From: Trichomonas vaginalis G3
Lineage: Eukaryota > Parabasalia > Trichomonadida > Trichomonadidae
Direction: 5' to 3'
Assembly: GCF_026262505.1 (NCBI RefSeq)
Contig: NC_067207.1
Location: 25,078,082-25,142,081 of the forward strand
DNA: 64,000 nt
Shown here one piece after another: positions 1 to 8,809 of the stretch. Positions within the stretch are counted from its first letter, which is position 1, and each line of letters opens with the position of its first letter. Position numbers and translations under genes: made by a program. The notes under the pieces are model-generated. The model was given only the letters and a program-made list of their open reading frames with translations. It searched no databases and had not been told where the DNA came from.

Positions 1-1582
1 CCAACAGTTTTGGATGCCATGAACGGAAATGTTTCCGAATGGTATAACGAATGCGACAATGCCATTAGAAGGTCAGAAATAGTTCCTGGAACTTACGAAT
101 ATACAACTGCTGTTTCTTATGGAAACGTAGGTGAGTTTGGAGAAGGTTCTTCAACAACAGTAGATATTGCTTGCGACAGGTTTCATATTATTTCTATTGA
201 CAACTCATTCTTATACGTGGAACAAGACATTGAAATAAAACCTTCTGCCAAGTTGTCTGACAAGAAAGGTTGCAATGGAATTTTCTATGTCGGATACCAA
301 TATGCTCCAGAAGTTTTCATGGGATATAAGATATATTCTAACTCTGACTTAGTTCAAACAGTAACATGGGCAAACTATGAATGGTTCGCTTTGAGAAACT
401 CAGTACAACCACAAGCTAGAGAACAAACAGACCAGTATGCAACTATTGAGAAAATAAGAAGACTTGACCCTAACGTTCCAGGAGTTTATGTTAACCTTTC
501 TGGACAAACTGCAGCAGCAGTAACCAAAGTAAAACTGAAACTTAGAGTTCCTTTGTCATCTTTCCTCATCTTCAGGTTTTTAAGATACTTGCCAAACTGG
601 GCAGGAAAAATTTCTATCGAACTTACTCCAAGCAAAAATAACTTAGTCATTGCACCAACACAAGACCCATTCACTCTTACAGAAGTAGTGGGAACAAATA
701 AAATGTCATTCGCCGACTTTTGCAAAAACAAAGTTGACTTAGACTTTGGTTTCTCAAACCTCAACACTGAAGTAAACTATTATTTCAATGCTGCTGGAGA
801 TGCTTGGGACCCAGTTAAGTTCACATGCGAAAATTTGAATGCAAGAGAATAGAAAGCAGACTTGCAGTCTATATGTTGGACCCAGATATTTCAAATGCTT
901 TAGCTGCCAAATATATTGCAGTTCCACTTATGTTCCCTATACACCAAATATCTGTCAAAGACTTTGCAGGTGAAGTTGGAAACCAAAGTGCTGACCCAGG
1001 TGCAAGAACAGATATTGCTTTAACAACTGCAATGAAACATGCAGATACTATGTTTGTACTGTTCAGACGAACTATAAATGACTATTCTTGTTTCTACAAC
1101 CCTGGTATTAAATATCATATAAACATAGATGGCAAATATTATCCAAGAGAAGAATATTCTACAGTTGAGGATATGAGGTCATACAACTTGACATTAGATG
1201 CTATGAACTTTAACAACAACTTCACAACAACCATTAACCCTGAAATGCAAAGTTCTATTATGCCATATGTGAAAGTATGGACTCATACAGGAGGTCAAAA
1301 AACTCAATATACAAATGGAGACCGTTCAAACTTTTGGCTTGGCATTCCATTTGCTGACTCAGAAGACTTTATGGGTGGTATTTCAACTGTTGGTACAGTT
1401 CAAATACAATATACTGGTGACAGAGACGGTCCAGATGAACTGAAGCAAAGAAGTTTACAAAACCAATAGCACTTTTCACGGAAGATGCTCTTTTGAAGAT
1501 TCGTTCGATGAAACCTGCTGGGGCTCCTCAGATTGGTATAACGACAGCTTCCATCGAGCAGATTTTGGCAGCAGGTCAGTAA
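1..1582 (+). pseudogene. MCP: Major capsid protein, element A copy (5' end outside window, two frameshifts)
   Basis: This is the element's main virion protein, predicted to be of the double jelly-roll type that builds Polinton and polinton-like virus capsids. The reading frame is open from base 1, and element C shows that only about 12 N-terminal residues lie outside the window. Compared with copy C, one A is missing from an A-run near 828 and two bases near 1446, so the frame breaks into residues up to NLNARE, a middle piece (825-1469) and a short tail ending at TAA 1580-1582. Full length would be about 530 aa, usual for such capsid proteins. Segments such as YNPGIKYHINIDGKYYP and the beta-rich, Asn/Thr-rich composition fit a jelly-roll. 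Assignment rests on composition, length and position beside a penton-like gene, helicase and packaging ATPase; no structure search was possible. Confidence 0.7.
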
Positions 1583-1895
1583 GTTGTTCTTGAACTGACT
1601 TCTCTCCGTCAAATATTGACAGTACGCCAGTTTTGACATAAAATTGTAAGATAAACTTTCCTTTAGAAATATCGGTCAGTTTTGTTGTTATATTTTTGTC
1701 TGCTTCAAGAACTTTCACCATCTCGGTTATACCAACTTTCTTTGCTTTATGAAAATATTTTGGTTCAGCAAAGACTGCTATTCTATAACATTTACCATTG
1801 TTTGTATAAAGAACTATTCTGTCAATGAACTTGTATTGTTTGTGTGTGTAAACTTTGTTCTGCTTCAATTCGAAGAGATACTCGAATACGTCCAT
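1476..1895 (-). CDS. Conserved 139-aa protein antisense to the MCP 3' end, element A
   Basis: I do not recognise the family. The protein begins MDVFEYLFELKQNKVYTHKQ and has an alpha/beta composition with no signal peptide or membrane segment. It is kept in all three elements at the same place, tail-to-tail with MCP, overlapping its last 107 bases. The C-terminal ~35 residues (from about LLPKSARW) are therefore read from the complement of MCP codons. Its start codon lies only 18 bp from the start of the divergent 193-aa gene. Conservation in three copies supports a real gene; the function is unknown. Confidence 0.6.
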   Translation of the reverse strand: MDVFEYLFELKQNKVYTHKQYKFIDRIVLYTNNGKCYRIAVFAEPKYFHKAKKVGITEMVKVLEADKNITTKLTDISKGKFILQFYVKTGVLSIFDGEKSVQEQLTDLLPKSARWKLSLYQSEEPQQVSSNESSKEHLP

Positions 1896-1913
1896 CTTTT
1901 TATTCTAAGTAAA
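1896..1913. promoter_or_regulatory. 18-bp divergent intergenic promoter
   Basis: Only 18 bp separate the two opposite start codons (CAT 1893-1895 and ATG 1914-1916). The spacer reads CTTTTTATTCTAAGTAAA, and the same 18 bp arrangement occurs in elements B and C. Both transcription starts must lie inside this spacer or inside the opposite gene, which means very short or absent 5' leaders. Confidence 0.5.
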
Positions 1914-2493
1914 ATGTCATTTCCGAAAAATAGAAGCGTAAGTGTTTCAAAAGGTTTAATGGCGGTGGCAGATGTGAAGTTAAATTCACCAACTCAAACA
2001 AACAGTCAAAGTGTTATTGTCAATGTCAAAGAAAGAGATGTTGAAGTGGGGAAACCATACGAAGACCAAGATGGTATAACAATAGTTCCTGTAAAAGAAC
2101 AACCAACATACCCTGAAGTTAGCAGAGACTTAAGTTCTGTTGCAGATATTCGAAACGACTACCAACAACTTAAAGACAAACTTCAAACTCAGGAGAAGAT
2201 TTGTCAGGCTTTGGGTATAATGTTAAACTTGGTTGAGCACAACCCTGTAAAGTGAACTCATATGTCATCGCACCTCATGAATTTTGAAAGAACTATTGAA
2301 ACTTTTGACAGAGGCAGACGATATAAACATCAAAGAAATAGAACCCGACATTGCTTGCTGTGGTGTTTCATATAATGTCATTGACAAGATATACGTTATG
2401 AAAGGAGGTGAAACGTTGAACTTAAAATATAGTTTCCCAGACGTCATAAAAATATTTGACGACCACAACATTTCATTAAAGTTTGTTTGCTAA
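1914..2493 (+). pseudogene. 193-aa conserved protein, element A copy, frameshifted
   Basis: The family is not recognised. The intact version (element C, 44703-45284) is 193 aa: a polar N-terminus (MSFPKNRSVSVSKGLMAV), a helical middle with a run of Gln/Lys around DIRNDYQQLKDKLQTQEK that could form a short coiled coil, and a C-terminal alpha/beta part. In this copy an A is lost near 2250 (CCTGTAAAGTGAAC against CCTGTAAAAGTGAAC) and another base near 2280, so the protein stops after HNPVK and the rest continues in another frame to 2493. It sits between MCP and the penton-like gene, where Polinton virion genes cluster. Confidence 0.6.
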
Positions 2494-2497
2494 GTAA

Positions 2498-3304
2498 ATG
2501 GCAGAAGACATAGTGGTTTATACTATTACGACTAAAAACCCTGAGTCATATAATTCTATAACAACAAACTTACAAAGTCCTCAAGGACGGTATTGTAAAC
2601 TAACTTTAAACACAATGACGACTAAAGCCTGTTTTGCTCTTTTGACACCAGAAGACTTTGTTGTTGTGAATGGTAAAAAATACTTCTTTGAAGATACTTA
2701 CTCAGATATACCACCAACAGGTTTTGTTGACTTATTTAATACTTTACGTACGAGTGTAACATGTGCTGCAACTAGAGCAGGTTTCATTATGTTTGGATGT
2801 CCGACCGAGTTTAGTATAAACGATATGAGCTATAATACAAAACTTATATCTGGTTTTTACTACCAACAGTTTCCTATAACAGGAAAAGGTGTCATACAAG
2901 GAATGTCTATTCCATTGACTTTAAGTACACCTATTTTATATATTGTTTCAAACTTAGGTTCAAAGTGCTATTCGAATGTCGACAGAAACTACTATGACCA
3001 AAAAATACTCATGCGTATAAACAACACTTTCTCTGCTGGTTTGCCTATTGTTCATTCGAATGCAGAGTTTTCAGCTTTAGTGAACTCAAACACTTTAGCA
3101 AACATAAACTTAACCTTAGTTGACGCAAACTTTGTTCCTGTAAAACTTTTATGTCCTATGTATTTGTCAATGACGGCAGAAAGTTTCGAATTGGAAGATG
3201 CAACTGGTGAAAGTATTGTACTACAAGAACAACTTCAACAACAAATAGCTCAAGAACAACAAATGCAACAAATAGCTCAAGAACAACAAATAGCTCAAGA
3301 ATAA
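2498..3304 (+). CDS. Probable minor capsid (penton-like) protein, element A
   Basis: A 268-aa beta-rich protein starting MAEDIVVYTITTKNPE. The end of the folded part, VDANFVPVKLLCPMYLSMTAE, resembles the last strands of single jelly-roll penton proteins, where an L-x-D-x-N-x-x-P-V pattern is common. A Gln/Glu-rich tail of about 30 residues (EQLQQQIAQEQQMQQIAQEQ) follows and differs in repeat number and sequence between elements. The gene begins 4 nt after the TAA of the preceding gene and shares its transcription direction with MCP and helicase. In Polintons the minor capsid gene lies next to MCP, which supports the call; the fold itself is inferred. Confidence 0.55.
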   Translation: MAEDIVVYTITTKNPESYNSITTNLQSPQGRYCKLTLNTMTTKACFALLTPEDFVVVNGKKYFFEDTYSDIPPTGFVDLFNTLRTSVTCAATRAGFIMFGCPTEFSINDMSYNTKLISGFYYQQFPITGKGVIQGMSIPLTLSTPILYIVSNLGSKCYSNVDRNYYDQKILMRINNTFSAGLPIVHSNAEFSALVNSNTLANINLTLVDANFVPVKLLCPMYLSMTAESFELEDATGESIVLQEQLQQQIAQEQQMQQIAQEQQIAQE

Positions 3305-3332
3305 AAAAATATTTTTTTTTATTTTTATAAAA
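3305..3332 (+). promoter_or_regulatory. A/T-block promoter-like motif before the helicase gene
   Basis: A run of A, then TATTTTTTTT, then ATTTTTATAAAA directly abuts the ATG at 3333. The same arrangement (A-run, TATTTTTT, ATTTTTAT, 0-10 nt, ATG) precedes most genes of the three elements, for example 13295-13325, 17030-17066, 18139-18170, 46096-46128 and the complement of 52125-52150. It is the best candidate for a shared element promoter. Confidence 0.5.
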
Positions 3333-4567
3333 ATGTACAGAATAGACGTTTCAGATTTTTATGACTTCCAAGCGTTCAGAAATATGTGTCCATTTAGAGA
3401 CTATAACAAAGCAGTCGAGAATTTGAAACGTTTAGTCATTTATGTCGACTCTGCCCCAGAATGTTATGTCATGAAAGAATGGGATGTTGTCTTTAACAAA
3501 CCAAGAGCGACAATAGTTTCAGAACAAGAATGTAGACAGAAACTTAAGAAAATAAAAGTCGTACAAGTTGGAATGAAGATGTTAGATGCTTGGGATATCT
3601 TATTGTCAAAGTTAGAAGATTTTTCAGTTCGTGGTATAAAGTTCTATACACCTTCTCCAAACTTCTATTCTATCTTCACTGGATATAAATACGAACAAGT
3701 AGAATGGAAAGAAAATGTTATAGAAGCTTGGTTAGACCATGTCAAAGAAATTATATGCAATGGAAACGAAAGAGTCTATGAGTATATCTTATGTTGGTTT
3801 GCAAACATCTTACAACATCCAAGTGCTAAAAATGAAACTGCTCTCATCATAATTGGAAAACAAGGAACAGGTAAGAACACTTTCTTTACAGATATCTTAT
3901 GCAAACTGTTAGAGGGCTATTCGAACCCTAATATGACAAACTTAGAAAACATCTGCGGTAAATTTAACTCTTCAATAGAGAATATGAAACTTATAGTATG
4001 TAACGAACTTCAAAGTATAGATACAACAAAAGTTTTGAACTCAGATGCTTTGAAGAGTCTTATAACAGACAAAGTTGGAGTTGTTGAAAGAAAGTATAGA
4101 GACCAAAGAGTTTGTGAAAATGTTGCAAATTTCATCATGGTTTCAAACAATGCCGTTCCGATGAAGTTAGAAAGTTCTGACAGAAGATATGTAGTTGTCA
4201 GAACGTCAGATTCTCATATGCAAGATACAGAATATTTTGACGACTTAGCAGAAACTTTGACATCTGACTTTTACAACCACTTGTTCTCATATTTCATGAC
4301 ATTAGATATTTCTAAGTTCAATCCAAGACAAATTCCACATACCGAAAAAGACAAACATTGTTAGAAGCAAACAAGAGTGTATATGAACTGTTCATAGATG
4401 AAACTGACTTTGAGTGTTTAGATGAAAGGTCATTGTACGATTCGTATAAACAATATTGTCAAGAATATGGTTATATGACAGCGTCTAAACGAACATTCTT
4501 GGCAAATGTCAAAAATCTTTTAGATGTTCAGAACGGCGTATATACAAAGAAAAATTTTTCTGAGTAA
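3333..4567 (+). pseudogene. SF3 (D5/DUF5906-like) helicase, element A copy, one frameshift
   Basis: Replicative helicase of superfamily 3. The body ends in a Walker A motif (GKQGTGKN), an acidic Walker B-like stretch (MKLIVCNELQ), motif C (NFIMVSNN) and an arginine finger region (SSDRRYVVV), in the usual order and spacing. The segment before Walker A (ILCWFANILQHPSAKNETAL) is typical of phage and virus primase-helicases of the DUF5906 kind. Near 4345-4360 the reading frame is disturbed relative to element C, splitting the gene into 3333-4364 and 4358-4567. Helicases of this type are usual in virophages and polinton-like viruses and less so in classical Polintons. Confidence 0.8.
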
Positions 4568-4602
4568 ATTTTAAAAAAATATTTTTTTATCCGATAGAAA
4601 AG

Positions 4603-5022
4603 ATGACGAAATATATTTCAGTCAACAAATATATGTCAGGACTTAAAGAAGAACTAGACCCATTCGCTTATTTGAATGTTTACTTCTACCATTTTGAAAA
4701 GTCTACATTTGACAAAGTTTGGAACATCGAACCAGTTAAGTTTGCTATTGTGACTAAAAATGGTGCGAAATTTGAAGACTTAGACATAGAAGGTTTGTTA
4801 GCAGTCAAAGAAAATTTTGACAGAAGGTTTTCAAACCTTAAAGAAGGCAAAGCATACAAACTTGTTATACCTTATGAACCAAAGAAGACAGACGACTATG
4901 AATATTATGAGTCTAAGATAGTTGAAGTTCAAGGTAAATTAGGTAAAAAGATTTTAGAGTCTAAGCCAGTGTTTGCTCCTAAAGAGGAAGAGAACATTGA
5001 CATTGACCCAGAAATGTTCTAA
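4603..5022 (+). CDS. Conserved 139-aa protein downstream of the helicase, element A
   Basis: The family is not recognised. The protein starts MTKYISVNKYMSGLKEELDP, is rich in Phe/Tyr and Lys, and ends with an acidic tail (EEENIDIDPEMF). An acidic C-terminus after a beta-rich body is seen in many virus single-stranded DNA-binding proteins, and the gene follows a helicase, so an SSB-like role is possible but unproven. It is preceded by the shared A/T-block motif (about 4572-4590) and ends 16 bp before the end of the convergent lysine-rich gene. Confidence 0.6.
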   Translation: MTKYISVNKYMSGLKEELDPFAYLNVYFYHFEKSTFDKVWNIEPVKFAIVTKNGAKFEDLDIEGLLAVKENFDRRFSNLKEGKAYKLVIPYEPKKTDDYEYYESKIVEVQGKLGKKILESKPVFAPKEEENIDIDPEMF

Positions 5023-5038
5023 AAATAAAATTTTATTT

Positions 5039-5485
5039 TTACATGTCAAATTTCTTTTTCTCTGGTTCAGGTTCTTTCTTCTCTTCTTCTCTTTCTTTCT
5101 TCTTCTCTCTCTTCTTCTTCTTCTCTGGTGGAGTTATGTCAAACTTCTCAGAACCATATTTTTGTAAAAGGTCTTTGTCCTTTAATAGCTCTTCTATTCT
5201 GTTTTCTATTTCATCTTCAAGAACAGCGCATGTGTCTTCTTTGCATTCTAAGAACTTTTGTTGGACTTCAGCTTTCCAATCGGCGTCATCTCTGTCAACA
5301 AGTCTGTCATTGACAAATTTTAAGACTTCTCTGCTTAATGTTTTATGGTTCTTGTCATATTCCCAGAAACAGAACTTTAGAACAAATTCACCTTTCTTGT
5401 TTACACTATGTAAGATTTTATGGTCGACAGATGTTTTGCTGTCAAAAAGTTTGTCTCGAATATAGATAGCGAAATCGCTAGACAT
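5039..5485 (-). CDS. Lysine/glutamate-tailed 148-aa protein, element A
   Basis: Not recognised. A folded N-terminal two thirds (MSSDFAIYIRDKLFDSKTSV onward) is followed by a highly charged tail of Lys/Glu/Pro blocks and a final KKKFDM. The tail length differs between elements (EPEPEKKK here, EPEPEPEPEKKK in element C). I start it at ATG 5483-5485, because the two codons upstream in frame begin with TTG, not ATG. The gene points opposite to its neighbours and shares a 36-bp divergent spacer with the ATPase. Confidence 0.6.
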   Translation of the reverse strand: MSSDFAIYIRDKLFDSKTSVDHKILHSVNKKGEFVLKFCFWEYDKNHKTLSREVLKFVNDRLVDRDDADWKAEVQQKFLECKEDTCAVLEDEIENRIEELLKDKDLLQKYGSEKFDITPPEKKKKREKKKEREEEKKEPEPEKKKFDM

Positions 5486-5521
5486 TTTCAAAAAGATAAA
5501 AATTTTAATTTTTCTAAAAAT
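5486..5521. promoter_or_regulatory. 36-bp divergent promoter between lysine-rich gene and ATPase
   Basis: The start codons of two opposite genes are only 36 bp apart. The spacer is AT-rich with symmetrical AAATTTT and TTTTTCT blocks and is nearly identical at 48297-48332 (element C) and 21544-21579 (element B). Confidence 0.45.
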
Positions 5522-6397
5522 ATGTTAGAAAAAAAGTTTGCTGACATTGACAAGAAATTTGAGAATGTTTTAAACAAGAACAAGAGGAAGTTAGAAAATG
5601 CTCAGATAAAACCCATACATGACAAGTTCCTATTTGCTCAGAATGGTATAACAGGTCTAATCGCACCACCTGGGTCGGGTAAGACTTTCACTTATCTTAA
5701 AATGGCTGCACAACAACAAGAACTAGATGAGAAGAACCCATTCTATGAGTTAGTAGTCATTTGTAGTACTTCTGGTCAATTCGATCAAACCGTCAATTCG
5801 TTCAAAGATATTATAAAGAAGTCTAAGTTAGTATGTATAAAAGACTCTGAGTTGTTGGATTGGATAAAGAAGTACCAAAGAAGAGTTTTGAAGTACAATG
5901 CTATAAATGAGTATGTCAATTCTAAGTTTAAAGACCCAAATGAGGAAATGCAGAGAATATTAGAGAAGAAACACTTCAGAAACAAACAGAAAGAGATAGA
6001 ATACATTTCGAAGAAATTGCAATCTTACGATTGGAAGACTTACCCTCACAGGTGTCTTCTTATCTTAGATGATTTCGCCTCTCATCCTTTGTTAAAGAAT
6101 AGAGAACAAGACATGTGTCGAATTCTTAAGAAGCTCAGACACTTTAACATTTCAGTTGTCATTTGTGTACAGACAGCAAAGAGTTTAAGTAAGGATGTTA
6201 AAAGAATACTTACTGATATCATACTTTTCCCTGGATTGTCCGAAGACGATTTCATGGAACTTATGAAAGAGTCCATGGCAGGTAAGTTTGACAGACATGA
6301 ACTATGGGAGAAGTACAAAGTCATACAAGACCCTCATACTTCTTTCAGAATTCACATCTACGCGAACAAAGTTCAAATTGTAAAAAGTCAAGCGTAA
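5522..6397 (+). CDS. A32/FtsK-HerA-like genome packaging ATPase, element A
   Basis: A 291-aa ATPase predicted to pump DNA into the capsid. Walker A (APPGSGKTF) is at about residues 48-56, Walker B (CLLILDDFA) at about 178-186 and a sensor-type Gln (ISVVICVQTAK) at about 210-220. This is the layout of the A32 family found in Polintons, virophages and large DNA viruses. ATG 5522-5524 is chosen because it follows the divergent spacer; the longer upstream open frame has no support. This is the only one of the three copies without a frameshift. The last codons (KSQA, stop) are repeated as DNA about 430 bp downstream at the far side of the minisatellite cassette. Confidence 0.85.
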   Translation: MLEKKFADIDKKFENVLNKNKRKLENAQIKPIHDKFLFAQNGITGLIAPPGSGKTFTYLKMAAQQQELDEKNPFYELVVICSTSGQFDQTVNSFKDIIKKSKLVCIKDSELLDWIKKYQRRVLKYNAINEYVNSKFKDPNEEMQRILEKKHFRNKQKEIEYISKKLQSYDWKTYPHRCLLILDDFASHPLLKNREQDMCRILKKLRHFNISVVICVQTAKSLSKDVKRILTDIILFPGLSEDDFMELMKESMAGKFDRHELWEKYKVIQDPHTSFRIHIYANKVQIVKSQA

Positions 6398-6830
6398 AAA
6401 ATGTAAGTGTTTAGTCTTAGTCTGTTGTGGTGCTGGGGCTGTCGGTTCTTCTGGCTTTGGAAGGCATTCAGGAAGAGGAACGTGAGACATTCGTTTGTGT
6501 CCTGTTGGAAGGAAGAACTTTTCCTGTTGGAAGGAAGAACTTTTCCAGTTGTCGGGAAAAATTTTTCCAGTTGTCGGGAAATTTTTTTCCAGTTGTCGGG
6601 AAAAATTTTTCCAGTTGTCGGGAAAAAAGTTCTCAATTTTCGAAAATTTGAATGGTTTACGGACGAACAACAGGAAAATTTTTTCCAGTTGTCGGGAAAT
6701 TTTTTTCCAGTTGTCGGGAAATTTTTTTCTTGTCGGAAGGAAGGACTCGGAATGCCAGAAGGATTTGACGAGACAATTTACCTTATAGAGCTACCTGAGC
6801 CATCTGAAGTCAAGCGTAAAAATAAATGGT
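6383..6830. repeat. 22-bp minisatellite cassette, type 1, element A
   Basis: Between about 6495 and 6745 a 22-bp unit based on CCAGTTGTCGGGAAAAA plus a T run is repeated, with a spacer in the middle (about 6625-6675) that contains TTTTCGAAAATTTGAA. The whole cassette is bracketed by direct repeats of AAGTCAAGCGTAAAAA (6387-6402 and about 6810-6825); the first copy includes the ATPase stop codon. The right part encodes ETIYLIELPEPSEVK in one frame, a peptide also found next to the arrays of elements B and C. Long open frames through the array exist in more than one frame and are not called as genes. Confidence 0.75.
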
Positions 6831-6834
6831 TCAT

Positions 6835-7671
6835 TTACTCTACTTGTTTGAAGTTGTCAAAATACTCTGTTATTTTTTCCTTTAACAATGGCAAATCTTC
6901 TTTGAAGGTAAGAATTGTACAACCTTTCATATCATAGTGTGTTTGAGGTAACGTATCTTGAACTATTTGTTTCACATCTTCATTTGGGGTCATTGAAATC
7001 GGTAAGTTTTCGCGATAGAACCAATTTCTGTCAGATTTGTAAATCTTAGCAAGGTCGTAAAAGCTTTTGTTGTTTCTTCTGACTAAATGCAACATAACCA
7101 TATCTTTATCTTCTTCATTTTCCATCTCTTCAGTATAAATCATATACTTATAGTTCTTTTCCTTTCCTTTTGGTACCGAACGTGGTATTCTTTTCTGTAT
7201 GTTTTTGTCTTTTGCTTCAAGCTTGTTCTCTAGCTCTTCACGTTCTTGTCTGTGAATTTCGTCAAGAAGTCTGTAAATATTCCAAGCATAACGAGGCGAA
7301 GCCCACATTGCAACAGCATTTACAAGAAGTCTATGTACATAATATCCTCTCAAACCGTTTGGCAATTTTTCACGATTTTCATAGAGTTTTGGCGACTGGG
7401 GTTTCTTCCCTACTCGCTGTTCTTCACTGTTTTCAGAAAAAAGTATGTCTCGCTGTGCTTCGCTCAAAAGTTCTTGTGTGCTTTGGTTCCTAAACCAGTC
7501 TTTAGGAAGCTTAGTATCTGGAGCAAAACATGCTGTCAAAATACTTTGCATTTGGTACATATCGTCTTTGACCGAACGAATGAGACGGAGTTGTTTGTTA
7601 AACTGTATGTACTCGTATTCTTCATTTATAGCTTCATGGACTATAATTGTTGTGTTCTCTGTTGTTGACAT
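6835..7671 (-). CDS. KilA-N domain protein with conserved C-terminal domain, element A
   Basis: A DNA-binding regulator-like protein of 278 aa (start at MSTTENTT, because element B has no upstream ATG). The N-terminal ~45 residues and the C-terminal ~130 residues (from KRIPRSVPKGKEKNYKY) are nearly identical in the three elements. The middle holds the KilA-N signature (WFRNQSTQELL ... RGYYVHRLLVNAVAMWASPRYA) and differs strongly between them. The C-terminal half resembles the domain that follows KilA-N in poxvirus and insect-virus proteins (DUF3627-like), but I cannot confirm this. KilA-N proteins are common in large DNA viruses and phages. It is transcribed towards the ATPase. Confidence 0.8.
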   Translation of the reverse strand: MSTTENTTIIVHEAINEEYEYIQFNKQLRLIRSVKDDMYQMQSILTACFAPDTKLPKDWFRNQSTQELLSEAQRDILFSENSEEQRVGKKPQSPKLYENREKLPNGLRGYYVHRLLVNAVAMWASPRYAWNIYRLLDEIHRQEREELENKLEAKDKNIQKRIPRSVPKGKEKNYKYMIYTEEMENEEDKDMVMLHLVRRNNKSFYDLAKIYKSDRNWFYRENLPISMTPNEDVKQIVQDTLPQTHYDMKGCTILTFKEDLPLLKEKITEYFDNFKQVE

Positions 7672-7758
7672 ATCTGTCTTTACATACAAAATAAAAAAAT
7701 AAATAAAAATAAAACTAACTTTATTTTCTGACTTTCACAAAAGACCAAAATAAACGCT

Positions 7759-8369
7759 TTACATGTATTTTTCAGCAACTTCGTCAAATAATTTTATAGC
7801 ACTATCTATCTCATCTACTTCAAACGTTTCTTTACCTTTCGTGGGAGCACCATACATTTTCTCAAACTTTTCAAGCAGTTCTGTTTCTGCAGCTCTCATA
7901 TCGTTAACAAACACAACCTTAACTCTATTGACTGTAGAGTCATATCTTTTAGTTATATTAAATGTTCTTCCTATCTTATATCTCTTTGTATTGAAGTCTT
8001 TCGGTTTCTGAACGATGTAAAGTAAGCCTTCACTGCAACGTTCCGTATCGAATGAACCATATGTTATGAAATTATATCCAACAACTGGGTCTAACCAGAA
8101 CAAAACTACTGGTATAAGACTTTTGTCTATAAGATATGCTGTAGTTCCATGAAATCTTACCGATATCATAAGCTCAGGATTTTTGTCAAAATTTTCTGAG
8201 TTGAAGCAATTTTAACCCAGTCGTTTGTTTTCTTTCCAGATGGAGATATAATGTCTGACAAGAATATTTGTTGTATTTTCTTTGAGTATCTTACGTTTAA
8301 ATCACCAATTCTAACCATTTTGGTGTCATTGTCTATCTTTCTAACTGTTTCAAACTCAGTGTTTGACAT
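7759..8369 (-). pseudogene. KilA-N-like plus GIY-YIG (T5orf172/MUG113-type) protein, element A, frameshifted
   Basis: The first part (MSNTEFETVRKIDNDTKMVR, then DWVKIASTQKILTK) and the start of the second (ISVRFHGTTAYLIDKSLIP ... WLDPVVGYNFITYGS) read like a KilA-N-type domain. The rest (EGLLYIVQKPKDFNTKRYKI onward, with GRTFNITKRY and an A-E-x-x-L region) matches the GIY-YIG superfamily branch known as T5orf172/MUG113. A frameshift near 8168 splits the frames. In element C the same gene sits inside the neighbouring 298-aa gene, and element B lacks it, so it behaves as a movable unit. Confidence 0.65.
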
Positions 8370-8809
8370 TTCCTGTTCTTACATACAAAATAAAAAAAAA
8401 TATTTTAAAAAAACTAGCTTTTATTTTCTATCTTAAGGAAATTCATGAAATTTGTGCTGAATTCAGTAAAATATATTTTAGGCGACCAGGTCACTCGGTT
8501 AAATGAACTTCTCTGAAAAAGTGTGACAACATGACATTTTGACAACAACACAGGAAATATACTTCTTCGTAAATGTTTTGTCAAGACTTCATCGTAATGA
8601 GCGTAAATCAGACAAAAATATATTTTAGGGTAGAAGGGTATATCTACCCCGTTTTCTACCCTCATTTCTACCCCATATGTCCTTACTGAAAAAGTATGTG
8701 TTCCATATGTCATTTTACTCAGAATTTTATACAGAATTCAATAAAAATATATTTTAGGGTAGAAGGGTATATCTACCCCGTTTTCTACCCTCTTTTCTAC
8801 CATAACTAT
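8370..8809. repeat. Intergenic repeats: dispersed 130-bp block and two palindromes
   Basis: 8471-8600 contains a block (GCGACCAGGTCACTCGG ... GTGTGACAACATGACATTT) that recurs at about 57320-57425 and 57780-57910. 8627-8674 and 8756-8801 are palindromic units built on GGGTAGAAGGGTATATCTACCC followed by repeats of CTACCC. No gene is seen here. Confidence 0.6.

Noticed and set aside
4603-5022. 139-aa protein as a confirmed single-stranded DNA-binding protein
   Set aside because: Acidic tail and position are suggestive, but no OB-fold pattern could be shown by eye.
6407-6937. Long open frame through the 22-bp array as a gene
   Set aside because: Several frames are open because of repeat composition, start context is poor and the sequence is not kept in element C; only the short conserved IYLIELPEPSEVK part is noted.
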